The notes beneath the pieces were generated by a model that was not told the origin of the DNA, did not search any database, and saw nothing but the letters and a program-made list of their open reading frames with translations. Below are positions 32,876 to 41,798 of a stretch of 64,000 nucleotides of DNA, piece after piece. Within the stretch, counting starts at the first letter, position 1; every line of letters starts with the position of its first letter. The translations under genes were made by a program, and so were the position numbers. The stretch comes from Streptosporangiales bacterium (GTDB taxonomy: Bacteria; Actinomycetota; Actinomycetes; Streptosporangiales; WHST01): contig WHST01000017.1 of NCBI GenBank assembly GCA_009379955.1, positions 1-64,000 on the forward strand, written 5' to 3'.

Positions 32876-34726
32876 ATGTGCGGAATCGTGGGGTACACGG
32901 GCCATCGGTCTGCTCTCGACGTGGTCGTCGGCGGCCTGCGGCGGCTGGAGTACCGCGGGTACGACTCCGCCGGTGTCGCCGTGATCACCGAGGGCAAGCA
33001 GCACACCGACAAGCGAGCCGGCAAGCTCAGCGCGCTCACCGACGCGCTCGACGTCACGCCGCTGCCGGAGGGCGCCGTGGCCATCGGGCACACCCGGTGG
33101 GCCACCCACGGTGCCCCGACCGACCGCAACGCCCATCCGCACCTCGACTGCACGGGCTCGATCGCGGTCATCCACAACGGCATCATCGAGAACTTCGCGC
33201 TCCTGCGCGCCGAGCTCGCCGAGCGCGGCCACGCGCTGGTCTCCGACACCGACACCGAGGTGGTGGCGCACCTGCTGGAGGAGGAGTGCGCGCAGGCGGG
33301 CGTCTCGCTCGCCGAGGCGATGCGCCGCTGCTGCCGGCAGCTGTCCGGTGCCTTCACGCTGCTGGCGACGTCCACGGGCGATCCCGACGTCGTGGTGGCG
33401 GCACGCCGCAGCTCGCCGCTCGTCGTCGGCGTCGGGGAGGGCGAGCACTTCCTCGCCAGCGACGTCGCCGCGTTCATCGCGCACACGCGCGAGGCGCTGG
33501 AGCTCGCCGATGACCGCGTGGTCGAGGTGCGGGCGTCGGACGTGCGGATCACCGACTTCGACGGCAACGCCGCCGAGGGCCGGCCGTTCCACGTCGACTG
33601 GGACGCCTCGGCCGCCGAGAAGGGCGGCTACCCGTACTTCATGCTCAAGGAGATCGAGGAGCAGCCACGTGCGGTGGCCGACACCCTCCTCGGCCGGGTC
33701 GGGGTCGACGGCCGCCTCACCCTCGACGAGATGCGCATCGCTGACGACGAGCTGCGCGAGGTCGACAAGATCGTCGTGATCGCGTGCGGCACCGCGTACC
33801 ACGCCGGGCTCATCGCGAAGTACGCCATCGAGCACTGGACCCGGGTGCCGTGCGAGGTCGAGCTGGCGAGCGAGTTCCGGTACCGCGACCCCGTCGTCGA
33901 CCGCGGCACGCTCGTCATCGCGATCAGCCAGTCGGGCGAGACGATGGACACCCTGATGGCCGTCCGCCACGCCCGCGAGCAGCGGGCGCGCGTGCTCGCG
34001 ATCTGCAACACGATCGGCTCGACCATCCCGCGCGAGTCCGACGGCGCCCTCTACACCCACGCGGGTCCTGAGGTCGGCGTCGCCGCGACGAAGACGTTCC
34101 TCACCCAGCTGGTCGTCTGCTACCTGATCGGGCTCTACCTGGCGCAGGTACGCGGCAACAAGTTCGGCGACGAGATCGACGACGTCATCACCCAGCTCGC
34201 GGCGATGCCGGAGACCGTCGAGCGCGTGCTCGGCACGATCGGTCCGGTGCGCGAGCTCGCGCGGGAGCTGCGCGACGCCTCGACGGTGCTGTTCCTCGGC
34301 CGGCACGTCGGCTTCCCCGTCGCGATGGAGGGCGCGCTCAAGTTGAAGGAGCTCGCCTACATCCACGCCGAGGCGTTCGCGGCCGGTGAGCTGAAGCACG
34401 GTCCGATCGCGCTGATCGAGGACGGCCTGCCCGTCGTCGTCATGGTGCCGCCGCCGCGCGGTCGCAGCACGCTGCACGACAAGATCGTCTCCAACATCCA
34501 GGAGATCAGGGCCCGCGGCGCCCGCACCATCGTGCTCGCCGAGGAGGGTGACGACTCGGTGCGTCCCTACGCCGACGTCCTCGTCGAGCTGCCCACCGCG
34601 CCGACCCTGCTGCAGCCGCTCGTCTCCACCGTGCCGCTGCAGGTGTTCGCCTGCGAGCTGGCACTGGCGAAGGGCCTCGACGTCGACCAGCCGCGCAACC
34701 TCGCCAAGTCCGTCACGGTCGAGTGA
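32876..34726 (+). CDS. glmS: Glutamine-fructose-6-phosphate aminotransferase (isomerising)
   Basis: Makes glucosamine-6-phosphate from fructose-6-phosphate and glutamine, feeding GlmM. 616 residues from ATG at 32876. Cys2 (MCGIVGYTG) is the glutaminase nucleophile; WATHGAPTDRNAHPH follows. Two SIS domains: ISQSGETMDT near 345, and the FLGRHVGFPVAMEGALKLKELAYIHAEAF region; C-terminal LAKSVTVE tail needed for sugar binding. No ribosome-binding site; see the -10 box at 32863-32868. The in-frame open stretch upstream is not part of the protein. No glmS ribozyme is visible. Confidence 0.98.
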   Translation: MCGIVGYTGHRSALDVVVGGLRRLEYRGYDSAGVAVITEGKQHTDKRAGKLSALTDALDVTPLPEGAVAIGHTRWATHGAPTDRNAHPHLDCTGSIAVIHNGIIENFALLRAELAERGHALVSDTDTEVVAHLLEEECAQAGVSLAEAMRRCCRQLSGAFTLLATSTGDPDVVVAARRSSPLVVGVGEGEHFLASDVAAFIAHTREALELADDRVVEVRASDVRITDFDGNAAEGRPFHVDWDASAAEKGGYPYFMLKEIEEQPRAVADTLLGRVGVDGRLTLDEMRIADDELREVDKIVVIACGTAYHAGLIAKYAIEHWTRVPCEVELASEFRYRDPVVDRGTLVIAISQSGETMDTLMAVRHAREQRARVLAICNTIGSTIPRESDGALYTHAGPEVGVAATKTFLTQLVVCYLIGLYLAQVRGNKFGDEIDDVITQLAAMPETVERVLGTIGPVRELARELRDASTVLFLGRHVGFPVAMEGALKLKELAYIHAEAFAAGELKHGPIALIEDGLPVVVMVPPPRGRSTLHDKIVSNIQEIRARGARTIVLAEEGDDSVRPYADVLVELPTAPTLLQPLVSTVPLQVFACELALAKGLDVDQPRNLAKSVTVE

Positions 34727-34789
34727 CGCCAGGCCCTTCACCTACGCTGCGTTATGTCCGCGTCCCTGGTGTCGGGGCCGCCGACTTTG

Positions 34790-34806
34790 TACTGTCTGAC
34801 AGACAG
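34790..34806 (+). promoter_or_regulatory. Palindromic operator-like site overlapping a -10 box
   Basis: CTGTCT-GAC-AGACAG (34792-34806) is a perfect inverted repeat that overlaps a TACTGT -10-like box at 34790-34795, 40 bases upstream of the first beta-propeller gene. Fits binding by a dimeric repressor. The rest of the 119-base gap holds no gene. Confidence 0.45.
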
Positions 34807-34845
34807 AGATGAGCCGGCTCGTCACGGTGACCCTCGGAAGGTGGT

Positions 34846-36849
34846 GTGGCGGTGTCCGCGGGAGGTGGGTACGGGGGTCGGCCCGACGACCATCCGGACT
34901 ACGGTCGTGACTACAGCCGACCCGATCCTCGTGACCCCGAGTCCGACCCGTGGCAGCAGGACGACCCGGCCGACCAGTGGGGACAGCAGCCCGAGCAGCC
35001 GGGTCAGTGGGCAGGGCAACAGCAGGCTCCCTGGCCGCCGCCGTGGCAGCAGGGCGAGCAGCCCCAGCACCCGCCGCAGCAGCCTCAGCACCCGCAGCAG
35101 GGCTACCCACAGCAGCCCACCCCTCAGCAACCCAGCCCTCAGCAACCCCCTCCCCCCCAGCAACCCCCTTCTCAGTACCAGCAGCACCAGCAGTCCTGGC
35201 CACCGCCCGCGCCGCAGCAGGGGGACCAGTGGGGCCAGCAGCAGAACCAACAGCAGCAATACCAGGGCCAGCAGCAGTGGGGCGGTCAGCCGCCGCACTC
35301 CCGTCCCCAGCAGCCGCAGCAGCAGCCGCAGCACCCACAGCAACCCCACCCGCAGCAACCGCCGGGTGCACCCCAGCAGCACCAGCAGTGGTCGGGCGGG
35401 ATGCAGGAGCAGCAGTGGGCGGCGCGCCCTCCCGGCTGGGAGGACGGCGCCGCGCCCGGGCAGCCGCAGCCGCCGTGGCAGCAGTGGGCGGGCCCACGGC
35501 ACGGCGTGCCGTCGCGGTCGCGGTCGCGTGGCGGTGGCGGCAGGAAGCGGCTGCTGCTGGTCGGCGGGGGCGCTCTCGTCCTCGCGCTGGTGGTCGTCCT
35601 CGTCGTCGTCCTCGTGGTCCGCGGCACCGGTGACGAGGGCACGTACGAGGTCGCGTGGGAGGTGCCGGCCGCGAAGGGCGACGGCCAGCTCGTCGATGCC
35701 TACCTGGCGGGCGACGTCCTCGTCCGGGCGACCACGTCCGGCGTGTCCGGCTACGCCGTCGACGATGGCAAGCGGGCGTGGCAGGCCAAGCCGCCGACCG
35801 GCCAGCAGGTGTGCACGATCTCGCCGCCGGCGCCGGGCAACGTCGCGATCGCCGTCACAGGTCCCGCCAAGCAGGGCAGTGACCCGGGCCAGTGCACCGA
35901 GGCCGCCGCGATCGACGTGACGAGCGGCAAGGAGCTGTGGCGCAAGCGCCTCGTCGCCGGCACCGACGCCCAGACCCCGACCGCGGCAGCCGCCGCGGTG
36001 GTGCAGGGTGTCGCCGTCGTCTCCAACGGGCGCGTCACCGCGTTCGACGTCAACGGCGGCGCGCAACGGTGGACCGTCGGGCCGAAGGACAACGCGAACT
36101 GCCATGCCGGCGACCTGATGGCGTCCGACGACGCGCTGGTGGCGTTCGTCGACTGCGCGGGCAAGGCCACGAGCCGGCAGGACGACTCGCTCGTCTCCCT
36201 GAGCCCGACCGACGGCGCCGGCGTGTGGACCGCCAAGGTCAAGAACGACAAGGGTGAGGCCGCGCCCAGCGTGGTCAGCGTCTCCCCGACCGTGATCCGC
36301 GTCCAGGACGAGAAGGGCACCGCGGCACAGCCGGCGCCGGCGGAGTTCGCCGTTCTCGACGACCAGGGCAAGGTGACCGCCACCTTCGGCGCGGCGGGAG
36401 CGGGGGGTGACCTCGACACCACGGACGTCGGCCGGGCGCCTGGCTTCCACGGCAGGTACCCGCTCGCCGTCGTCGGCACCACCCTCGTCGGCCTGGGGCG
36501 TGCCGAGAGCGGCTCCCTCTCCCACGCCGTCGGCGTCGACCTGACCGACGGACAGCGCGCCTGGAACAAGAGCCTCGGTGCCGGCGCGAACGGCGCGATG
36601 GTGTTCGGTGACGGCGTCTCGAAGAGCAAGGCGACCGTCTACACCGCGGGCTCCGCGGAGGGGCAGACATGGTTCTCGACCGTCGACGCGAAGAGCGGCA
36701 CGGTGACCAAGAGCGAGGTCGTCACCACGATCTCCGACGGGTCGGCCCTGGGCCAGCGTCTCTACGTCCGCTCGGGGGAGACCCTGCTCGAGGTCGACGT
36801 CAGCGCGAAGGGCAACCCGCCGGCGATCAGGGCGTACGCCCCCGCCTGA
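34846..36849 (+). CDS. Membrane-anchored PQQ-like beta-propeller protein, copy 1
   Basis: 667 residues from GTG at 34846 (GGAAGG 5 bases upstream). Residues 1 to about 220 are cytoplasmic and extremely Q/P-rich (QQPQHPQQG, QQNQQQQYQGQQQW). Basic RKR then a transmembrane helix about 233-256. The extracellular part has repeating PQQ/WD-like blades (VSGYAVDDGKRAWQAK; ITSGKELWRKRL; VTAFDVNGGAQRWTVG; GVDLTDGQRAWNKSL), each with a G-K-x-x-W core. Such propellers bind ligands or proteins; no enzymatic residues are evident. Paralogue of the next gene. Confidence 0.85.
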   Translation: MAVSAGGGYGGRPDDHPDYGRDYSRPDPRDPESDPWQQDDPADQWGQQPEQPGQWAGQQQAPWPPPWQQGEQPQHPPQQPQHPQQGYPQQPTPQQPSPQQPPPPQQPPSQYQQHQQSWPPPAPQQGDQWGQQQNQQQQYQGQQQWGGQPPHSRPQQPQQQPQHPQQPHPQQPPGAPQQHQQWSGGMQEQQWAARPPGWEDGAAPGQPQPPWQQWAGPRHGVPSRSRSRGGGGRKRLLLVGGGALVLALVVVLVVVLVVRGTGDEGTYEVAWEVPAAKGDGQLVDAYLAGDVLVRATTSGVSGYAVDDGKRAWQAKPPTGQQVCTISPPAPGNVAIAVTGPAKQGSDPGQCTEAAAIDVTSGKELWRKRLVAGTDAQTPTAAAAAVVQGVAVVSNGRVTAFDVNGGAQRWTVGPKDNANCHAGDLMASDDALVAFVDCAGKATSRQDDSLVSLSPTDGAGVWTAKVKNDKGEAAPSVVSVSPTVIRVQDEKGTAAQPAPAEFAVLDDQGKVTATFGAAGAGGDLDTTDVGRAPGFHGRYPLAVVGTTLVGLGRAESGSLSHAVGVDLTDGQRAWNKSLGAGANGAMVFGDGVSKSKATVYTAGSAEGQTWFSTVDAKSGTVTKSEVVTTISDGSALGQRLYVRSGETLLEVDVSAKGNPPAIRAYAPA

Positions 36850-36966
36850 CGACGCGAAGGAACCCGTTGCCGTAGGTCAACCGTCGCACCCGGTACCTTT
36901 CTACCGGTGGTCTGCACGAAACCGTCGTGGCGGACCTATGAGCCGTGCGTGCGCAGGAGGCATTTC

Positions 36967-38733
36967 GTGTCGTCATCTGGAGGCCACTACGGTGGCGGGA
37001 ACTGGGGTCAGGGCGATGACCCCTGGGGGCAGGGTGGCCAGCCGGCTCCCGACCCGGCGCAAGGGAACCAGCAGCAGCAGCCCTGGGTGCAACCCACCCA
37101 GGAGTGGGGCGGCCAGGCGCAGGAGCCGCCGGCCCCCGGCAGCTGGGACGCCGGCCCGCCGAGCAGCCAGGGCTGGGACACCGGCCCACCGCCACAGGGC
37201 GACCAGGGCTGGGGTGGCCAGCAGCAGCAGCCCCCTCCGGGTCAGCAGCCCCCTCCGGGTGGATACGCCCCCGGCGGGCAGCCGCAGTGGGGGGCTCCGC
37301 CTCCTCCACCGGGTGGTGGTTACGGGCCTCCGCCGCCCAAGCCGCCGGGCGGCTCGAACAAGGGCCTGATCATCGGACTCAGCGCGGGTGGCGGCGTCTT
37401 CGTCCTCATCATCATCATCGTCATCATCGTCGTGGCCACGTCGGGCGGGGGCGGGTCGCCCACCGGCGGACCGAGCGGCAGCGCGAACGTCGAGACCCAG
37501 CGCAAGCAGTCGTGGTCCGTGCCGGAGCCCGACTCGGAGAAGTCCGCCACCACGCTCAGCGCCTTCCCGTCGAAGGACAACTCCACCCTGGTGCGGATCA
37601 GCCAGGCGGGCATCACCGGCTACAACGCCCAGGACGGCAAGGAGAAGTGGACCATCGCCGTCCCCGAGGGCACCGCGCTCTGCGCGGCCTCGCGTGAGGC
37701 GCCCGACGACGTCGCCGCGATGGTCTTCGGCGCGGACGAGAAGTGCACGACGGTCGCGGCCGTCGACGTGGTCCAGGGCAAGCAGCTCTGGTCGAACAAC
37801 TTCAAGGTCAACGACGCGAACTACGCGCCGAGGAACGCCGCGGTGTCCGCCGCCGCCGGCAAGATCTACGTGTCGACCGGCGAGCGGGTGATCAGGTACG
37901 ACGCCAAGCTGGCGCCGGCCTCGTCCGGTGAGGCGCTGCCGCTGTCCGCGGCGCCGAAGGAGGAAGGCTGCTCGACCGGTGACGTCCGGGCGACCGACAA
38001 GGGTGCGCTCGCGACGATGACCTGCGGCTACGGCGAGAAGAGCTACCTGATCGCCCTGACCCCGTCCGACAAGGGCCTGACCTCGGTGTTCACCACGGAG
38101 ATCAAGTCCGAGAGCAGGCTCTCGAGCTTCGGCATCGTGAGCGCCACCCCGCCGATCATCCACGTCGACAACGCCTCCGACCACGGCGAGCTGCGACTGT
38201 TCGACGACAAGGGCGTGCAGACCAAGGTCATCCAGTCCCGCGGCGACGGCGGCGCCATGGCCCTGCGGCCGAGCTTCGGGACGACCGGGTTCAACGACAT
38301 GCGCGACGACTACCCGGTGCAGGTCGTCGGCACCACCCTGATCGCGATGAAGGACAAGGGGTCCGACTACAAGGCGAAGCCCGCGGTCATCGCCGTCAAC
38401 CTCACGACCGGCGAGCGGGAGTGGACGAAGGAGATCGACACGCCGGGGGATGGGGTCATGGTGCGTACCGCGGACGCCGCCAAGGTCACCATCCTGACGA
38501 CGGGTGGCTACGACGCCGACTACACGACGAAGCACCCGCCGCAGCTGTCGACGATCGACCCGGCGAAGAAGGGGGCGACCGCCCCCGGGGACAAGATCGA
38601 CATCGGCGACGACAGCGCCTCGTCGACCAGCTTCAGCTACAGCGGTCTCTACTCGATGGGGAAATACCTGCTCATGCTGAAGCTCAACAAGTCCGGTGAC
38701 GGTGCCATGCTCACCGGCTTCGGCCCGAAGTAG
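36967..38733 (+). CDS. Membrane-anchored PQQ-like beta-propeller protein, copy 2
   Basis: 588 residues from GTG at 36967, chosen because AGGAGG ends 6 bases before it; an in-frame GTG at 36907 lacks one. Residues 1-125: G/Q/P-rich (QPPPGQQPPPGGYAPGG). Transmembrane helix about 130-158 (LIIGLSAGGGVFVLIIIIVIIVV). Ectodomain with blades such as ITGYNAQDGKEKWTIAV, VDVVQGKQLWSNN and AVNLTTGEREWTKEI. Paralogous to the preceding gene, so a local duplication. A small inverted repeat (CCGGTA and TACCGG, 36890-36907) lies upstream. Confidence 0.85.
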   Translation: MSSSGGHYGGGNWGQGDDPWGQGGQPAPDPAQGNQQQQPWVQPTQEWGGQAQEPPAPGSWDAGPPSSQGWDTGPPPQGDQGWGGQQQQPPPGQQPPPGGYAPGGQPQWGAPPPPPGGGYGPPPPKPPGGSNKGLIIGLSAGGGVFVLIIIIVIIVVATSGGGGSPTGGPSGSANVETQRKQSWSVPEPDSEKSATTLSAFPSKDNSTLVRISQAGITGYNAQDGKEKWTIAVPEGTALCAASREAPDDVAAMVFGADEKCTTVAAVDVVQGKQLWSNNFKVNDANYAPRNAAVSAAAGKIYVSTGERVIRYDAKLAPASSGEALPLSAAPKEEGCSTGDVRATDKGALATMTCGYGEKSYLIALTPSDKGLTSVFTTEIKSESRLSSFGIVSATPPIIHVDNASDHGELRLFDDKGVQTKVIQSRGDGGAMALRPSFGTTGFNDMRDDYPVQVVGTTLIAMKDKGSDYKAKPAVIAVNLTTGEREWTKEIDTPGDGVMVRTADAAKVTILTTGGYDADYTTKHPPQLSTIDPAKKGATAPGDKIDIGDDSASSTSFSYSGLYSMGKYLLMLKLNKSGDGAMLTGFGPK

Positions 38734-38772
38734 CCGCGGAGGCTCCGACGCGCGATCTGCCAAGCTGGGGGC

Positions 38773-39123
38773 GTGATCGTCGGAGTGGGTGTGGACGTCG
38801 TCCCCGTCGAGCGGTTCGCGACGGCGCTGGAGCGGACGCCCGGGCTGGCCGCCCGGGTGTTCACTCCCGCCGAGCGCCAGCTGCCGGTGGCGTCGCTCGC
38901 GGCCAGGTTCGCCGCCAAGGAGGCGGTGGCCAAGGCGCTGGGCGTGCCGGCCGGCCTGGAGTGGCATGACTGCGAGGTCGTCGGGGGCGGCGGCGGGCGT
39001 CCCGTGCTCGAGGTGCGGGGCACCGTGCAGGACTGGGCGGCCAGGCTCGGCGTCCGCAGCTGGCACCTCTCGCTGAGCCACGACGGCGGCATGGCCGTCG
39101 CCATGGTGGTGGCGGAGGCATGA
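38773..39123 (+). CDS. acpS: Holo-[acyl-carrier-protein] synthase
   Basis: Transfers phosphopantetheine from CoA to the ACP of fatty acid synthesis. 116 residues from GTG. Mg2+-binding Asp in [12 protein letters not shown] and the [12 protein letters not shown] motif (Glu ligand, catalytic Lys) are intact; [14 protein letters not shown] closes the domain. A CAAGCT box 6 bases before the GTG and no ribosome-binding site suggest leaderless expression. First of acpS-nnr-alr. Confidence 0.96.
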   Translation: MIVGVGVDVVPVERFATALERTPGLAARVFTPAERQLPVASLAARFAAKEAVAKALGVPAGLEWHDCEVVGGGGGRPVLEVRGTVQDWAARLGVRSWHLSLSHDGGMAVAMVVAEA

Positions 39124-39139
39124 GCGGGCGCGTGGGCGG

Positions 39140-40633
39140 ATGAGACGGGCGCACGTGGTCGACGACGTCCGCGCCGCCGAGCGGGCGCTGATGGCGCGGC
39201 TACCGGATGGTGCGCTCATGCAGCGCGCCGCCGCCGGGCTCGCCTCGACGTGCGCGCGCCTGCTGCCCCGCGTGTACGGCTCCCGCGTCGTGCTGCTCGT
39301 CGGCAGCGGTGACAACGGCGGCGACGCGCTGTACGCGGGCACGCGGCTCGCCCGGCGCGGTGCGCGGGTCAGCGCCCTGCTCGTCGGGTCGCGCGTGCAC
39401 GAGCAGGGGATCGCCGCGCTTCGTCGCGCCGGCGGGGCCGTGGTGACGGATCCGGCTGCTCTCGCCGTCCTCGACGACGCCGACCTCGTCGTCGACGGGC
39501 TGCTGGGTATCGGCGGGCGCGGCGGGCTCCGCGAGCCGGCGGCGACGGTGGCCGGGCGCGTGGCCGAGACGGGCGCGACCGTGGTGGCGGTCGACCTGCC
39601 GAGCGGGGTCGACGCCTCGACCGGTGAGGTCGACGGCGTCGCCGTACGGGCCGACGTCACCGTCACCTTCGGCACCTGGAAGCCCGGCCTGCTCGTCGAC
39701 CCCGCGGCGACGTACGCGGGCGCGGTCGAGCTCGTCGACATCGGCCTCGCGGACGACCTGCCGGCCGCGGCCGTCGAGGCGCTGCAGGCTGCGGACGTCG
39801 CGGCGCTGCTGCCCGCGCCGGCCGGCGAGTCCGACAAGTACCGGCGCGGCGTCGTCGGGGTCGTCGCCGGCAGCGACCGCTTCCCCGGCGCGGCCGTGCT
39901 CGCCGTCACCGCCGCGGCCAGGGCCGGAGCCGGCATGGTGCGCTACTCGGGTCCGCGGCGGGTAGCCGACGCCGTGCTCGCCGAACTGCCGTCGACGGTG
40001 GTCCACGAGGGCATGCCCGCCGACGCCGGCCGCGTCCAGGCATGGATCGTCGGGCCGGGCGTCGACACCGACGAGATCGCCGCGGAGCGACTCGCCCAGG
40101 TGCTCGCGAGCGACGTGCCCGTCCTGGTCGACGCCGACGGCCTCGGCGTCCTCGCCGCCACGCTGGGCGACGGTCCCCTCGACCGGTCGGCGCCCACCCT
40201 GCTGACGCCGCACGCCGGCGAGTTCGCAAGGCTCGCCGGCGCCGATCGGGCCGAGGTCGAGGCGCGCCGGCTGACCCACGTACGCGACCTCGCCGACCGG
40301 CTGGGGGTCACGGTCCTGCTGAAGGGGTCGACCACCCTCGTCGCCGCCCCCGGCATGCCCGTCCGCGCCAACCCGACGGGCACCCCGTGGCTCGCGACCG
40401 GGGGCACCGGCGACGTGCTCTCCGGCCTGTGCGGGGCCTTGCTCGCGCAGGGGCTGTCGCCGCGTGACGCCGGCAGCGTCGGCGCGTACCTGCATGGCCT
40501 CGCCGCCCGCCTCGCGGCCGACAGTGTTGACTGCCTCCGGCGGCCTGGCGGCAGTGCTCCGATCTCGGCGGAGCGCCTCGTCCCCGCGATCACCGACGCC
40601 TGGCGCTCGCTCTCCGGGGGCCTGGGACAATAG
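39140..40633 (+). CDS. nnr: Bifunctional NAD(P)H-hydrate epimerase / ADP-dependent dehydratase
   Basis: Repairs hydrated NADH and NADPH. 497 residues. Epimerase (YjeF_N) domain about 1-215: LVGSGDNGGDALYAGTRLARRG and DLPSGVDASTGEV with catalytic Asp. Dehydratase (carbohydrate-kinase-like) domain about 225-490: GVVAGSDRFPGAAVLA, ADGLGVLA, LTPHAGEFARL, LLKGSTTLVA and the nucleotide-site ATGGTGDVLSG. Normal fused architecture. alr starts 4 bases after the stop. Confidence 0.96.
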   Translation: MRRAHVVDDVRAAERALMARLPDGALMQRAAAGLASTCARLLPRVYGSRVVLLVGSGDNGGDALYAGTRLARRGARVSALLVGSRVHEQGIAALRRAGGAVVTDPAALAVLDDADLVVDGLLGIGGRGGLREPAATVAGRVAETGATVVAVDLPSGVDASTGEVDGVAVRADVTVTFGTWKPGLLVDPAATYAGAVELVDIGLADDLPAAAVEALQAADVAALLPAPAGESDKYRRGVVGVVAGSDRFPGAAVLAVTAAARAGAGMVRYSGPRRVADAVLAELPSTVVHEGMPADAGRVQAWIVGPGVDTDEIAAERLAQVLASDVPVLVDADGLGVLAATLGDGPLDRSAPTLLTPHAGEFARLAGADRAEVEARRLTHVRDLADRLGVTVLLKGSTTLVAAPGMPVRANPTGTPWLATGGTGDVLSGLCGALLAQGLSPRDAGSVGAYLHGLAARLAADSVDCLRRPGGSAPISAERLVPAITDAWRSLSGGLGQ

Positions 40634-40637
40634 AGCT

Positions 40638-41798
40638 GTGGACGTCATGGTTCCGGGCGAGGCGAGGATCGACCTCGACGCCGTCAGTTCCAACGTCGCG
40701 GCGCTGCGCGAGCACGCCGGCGGCGCCGGGCTGATGGCGGTGGTCAAGGCCGACGGTTACGGGCACGGCATGCTGCCCGTAGCGCGGGCCGCGCTCGCCG
40801 GCGGCGCGGGCTGGCTCGGCGTCGCCCTGATCGACGAGGCCCTGGAGCTGCGTGTGGCCGGCGTCTACGCCCCGCTGCTGGCCTGGCTCACGGTTCCCGG
40901 TGACAGGTTCGCCGCCGCCGTGGCCGCCGACGTCGACCTCGGTGCGGGTGCGTCCTGGACGCTCGACGAGATCGCGAAGGGCGCTGTGGAGGCCGATCGG
41001 CCCGCGCGCGTCCACCTCAAGATCGACACCGGGCTCTCGCGCGGCGGCGCGACGGTCGCCGACTGGCCCGAGCTGGTGCGGTCGGCGCGGCGGCACGAGG
41101 CCGACGGCCTCGTCCGGGTGGTCGGCGTGTGGTCGCACCTCGCATGCGCCGACGAGCCGGGACACCCGTCCCTCGACGCCCAGCTCACGGCCTTCCGCGA
41201 CGCCCTGGCGTATGCGGAGGCGCAGGGACTCCGTCCCGAGGTGCGGCACCTGGCGAACTCGGCGGCGACGCTCACGCTGCCCGGCGCACGGTACGACCTC
41301 GTCCGCACGGGCATCGCGGCGTACGGGCTCACCCCGGTGCCGCAGCTCGGCGGGCCGGAACGCTACGGCCTGCGTCCGGCCATGACCCTGCTCGGGCGAC
41401 TCGCCGTGGTGAAGCGGGTGGCAGGGGGCGCCGCGGTCTCGTACGGACACACCTACCGCACCGAGCGGCCGACCACGCTCGCGCTGGTGCCATTGGGCTA
41501 CGGCGACGGCGTGCCGCGCGCGGCGTCGAGCCGGGCGGAGGTCCTCGTGGCGGGTCGGCGGCGGCGGATCGCGGGGCGGGTGTGCATGGACCAGTTCGTC
41601 GTCGACCTCGGCGACGACGCCGCGGCCGCCGGCGACGAGGCCGTCCTGTTCGGTCCCGGCGACGCCGGGGAGCCGACCGCGCAGGACTGGGCGGAGGTCC
41701 TCGACACGATCTCGTATGAGATCGTCACGAGAGTCGGTGCGCGGGTGCCGCGTACGTACGAGGCGCCGCGTGACGGACGGGAGGAGCGGAGGTCGTGA
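40638..41798 (+). CDS. alr: Alanine racemase
   Basis: PLP enzyme making D-alanine for peptidoglycan. 386 residues from GTG at 40638; ATG 40647 is the alternative. PLP Lys37 in AVVKADGYGHG; catalytic Tyr269 in AVSYGHTYRTERP; GYGDGVPRAASSRAEVLV and the GRVCMDQFVVDLGD end. A GACAAT box lies 6 bases before the GTG, overlapping the nnr stop, so alr may also have its own leaderless start. Overlaps the hydrolase gene by 4 bases. Confidence 0.97.
   Translation: MDVMVPGEARIDLDAVSSNVAALREHAGGAGLMAVVKADGYGHGMLPVARAALAGGAGWLGVALIDEALELRVAGVYAPLLAWLTVPGDRFAAAVAADVDLGAGASWTLDEIAKGAVEADRPARVHLKIDTGLSRGGATVADWPELVRSARRHEADGLVRVVGVWSHLACADEPGHPSLDAQLTAFRDALAYAEAQGLRPEVRHLANSAATLTLPGARYDLVRTGIAAYGLTPVPQLGGPERYGLRPAMTLLGRLAVVKRVAGGAAVSYGHTYRTERPTTLALVPLGYGDGVPRAASSRAEVLVAGRRRRIAGRVCMDQFVVDLGDDAAAAGDEAVLFGPGDAGEPTAQDWAEVLDTISYEIVTRVGARVPRTYEAPRDGREERRS

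Noticed and set aside
36973-39936. Nearly 1000-codon minus-strand frame opposite the second propeller gene, acpS and nnr
   Set aside because: Same cause: third-position GC bias. The plus-strand genes have clear motifs and this frame has none.
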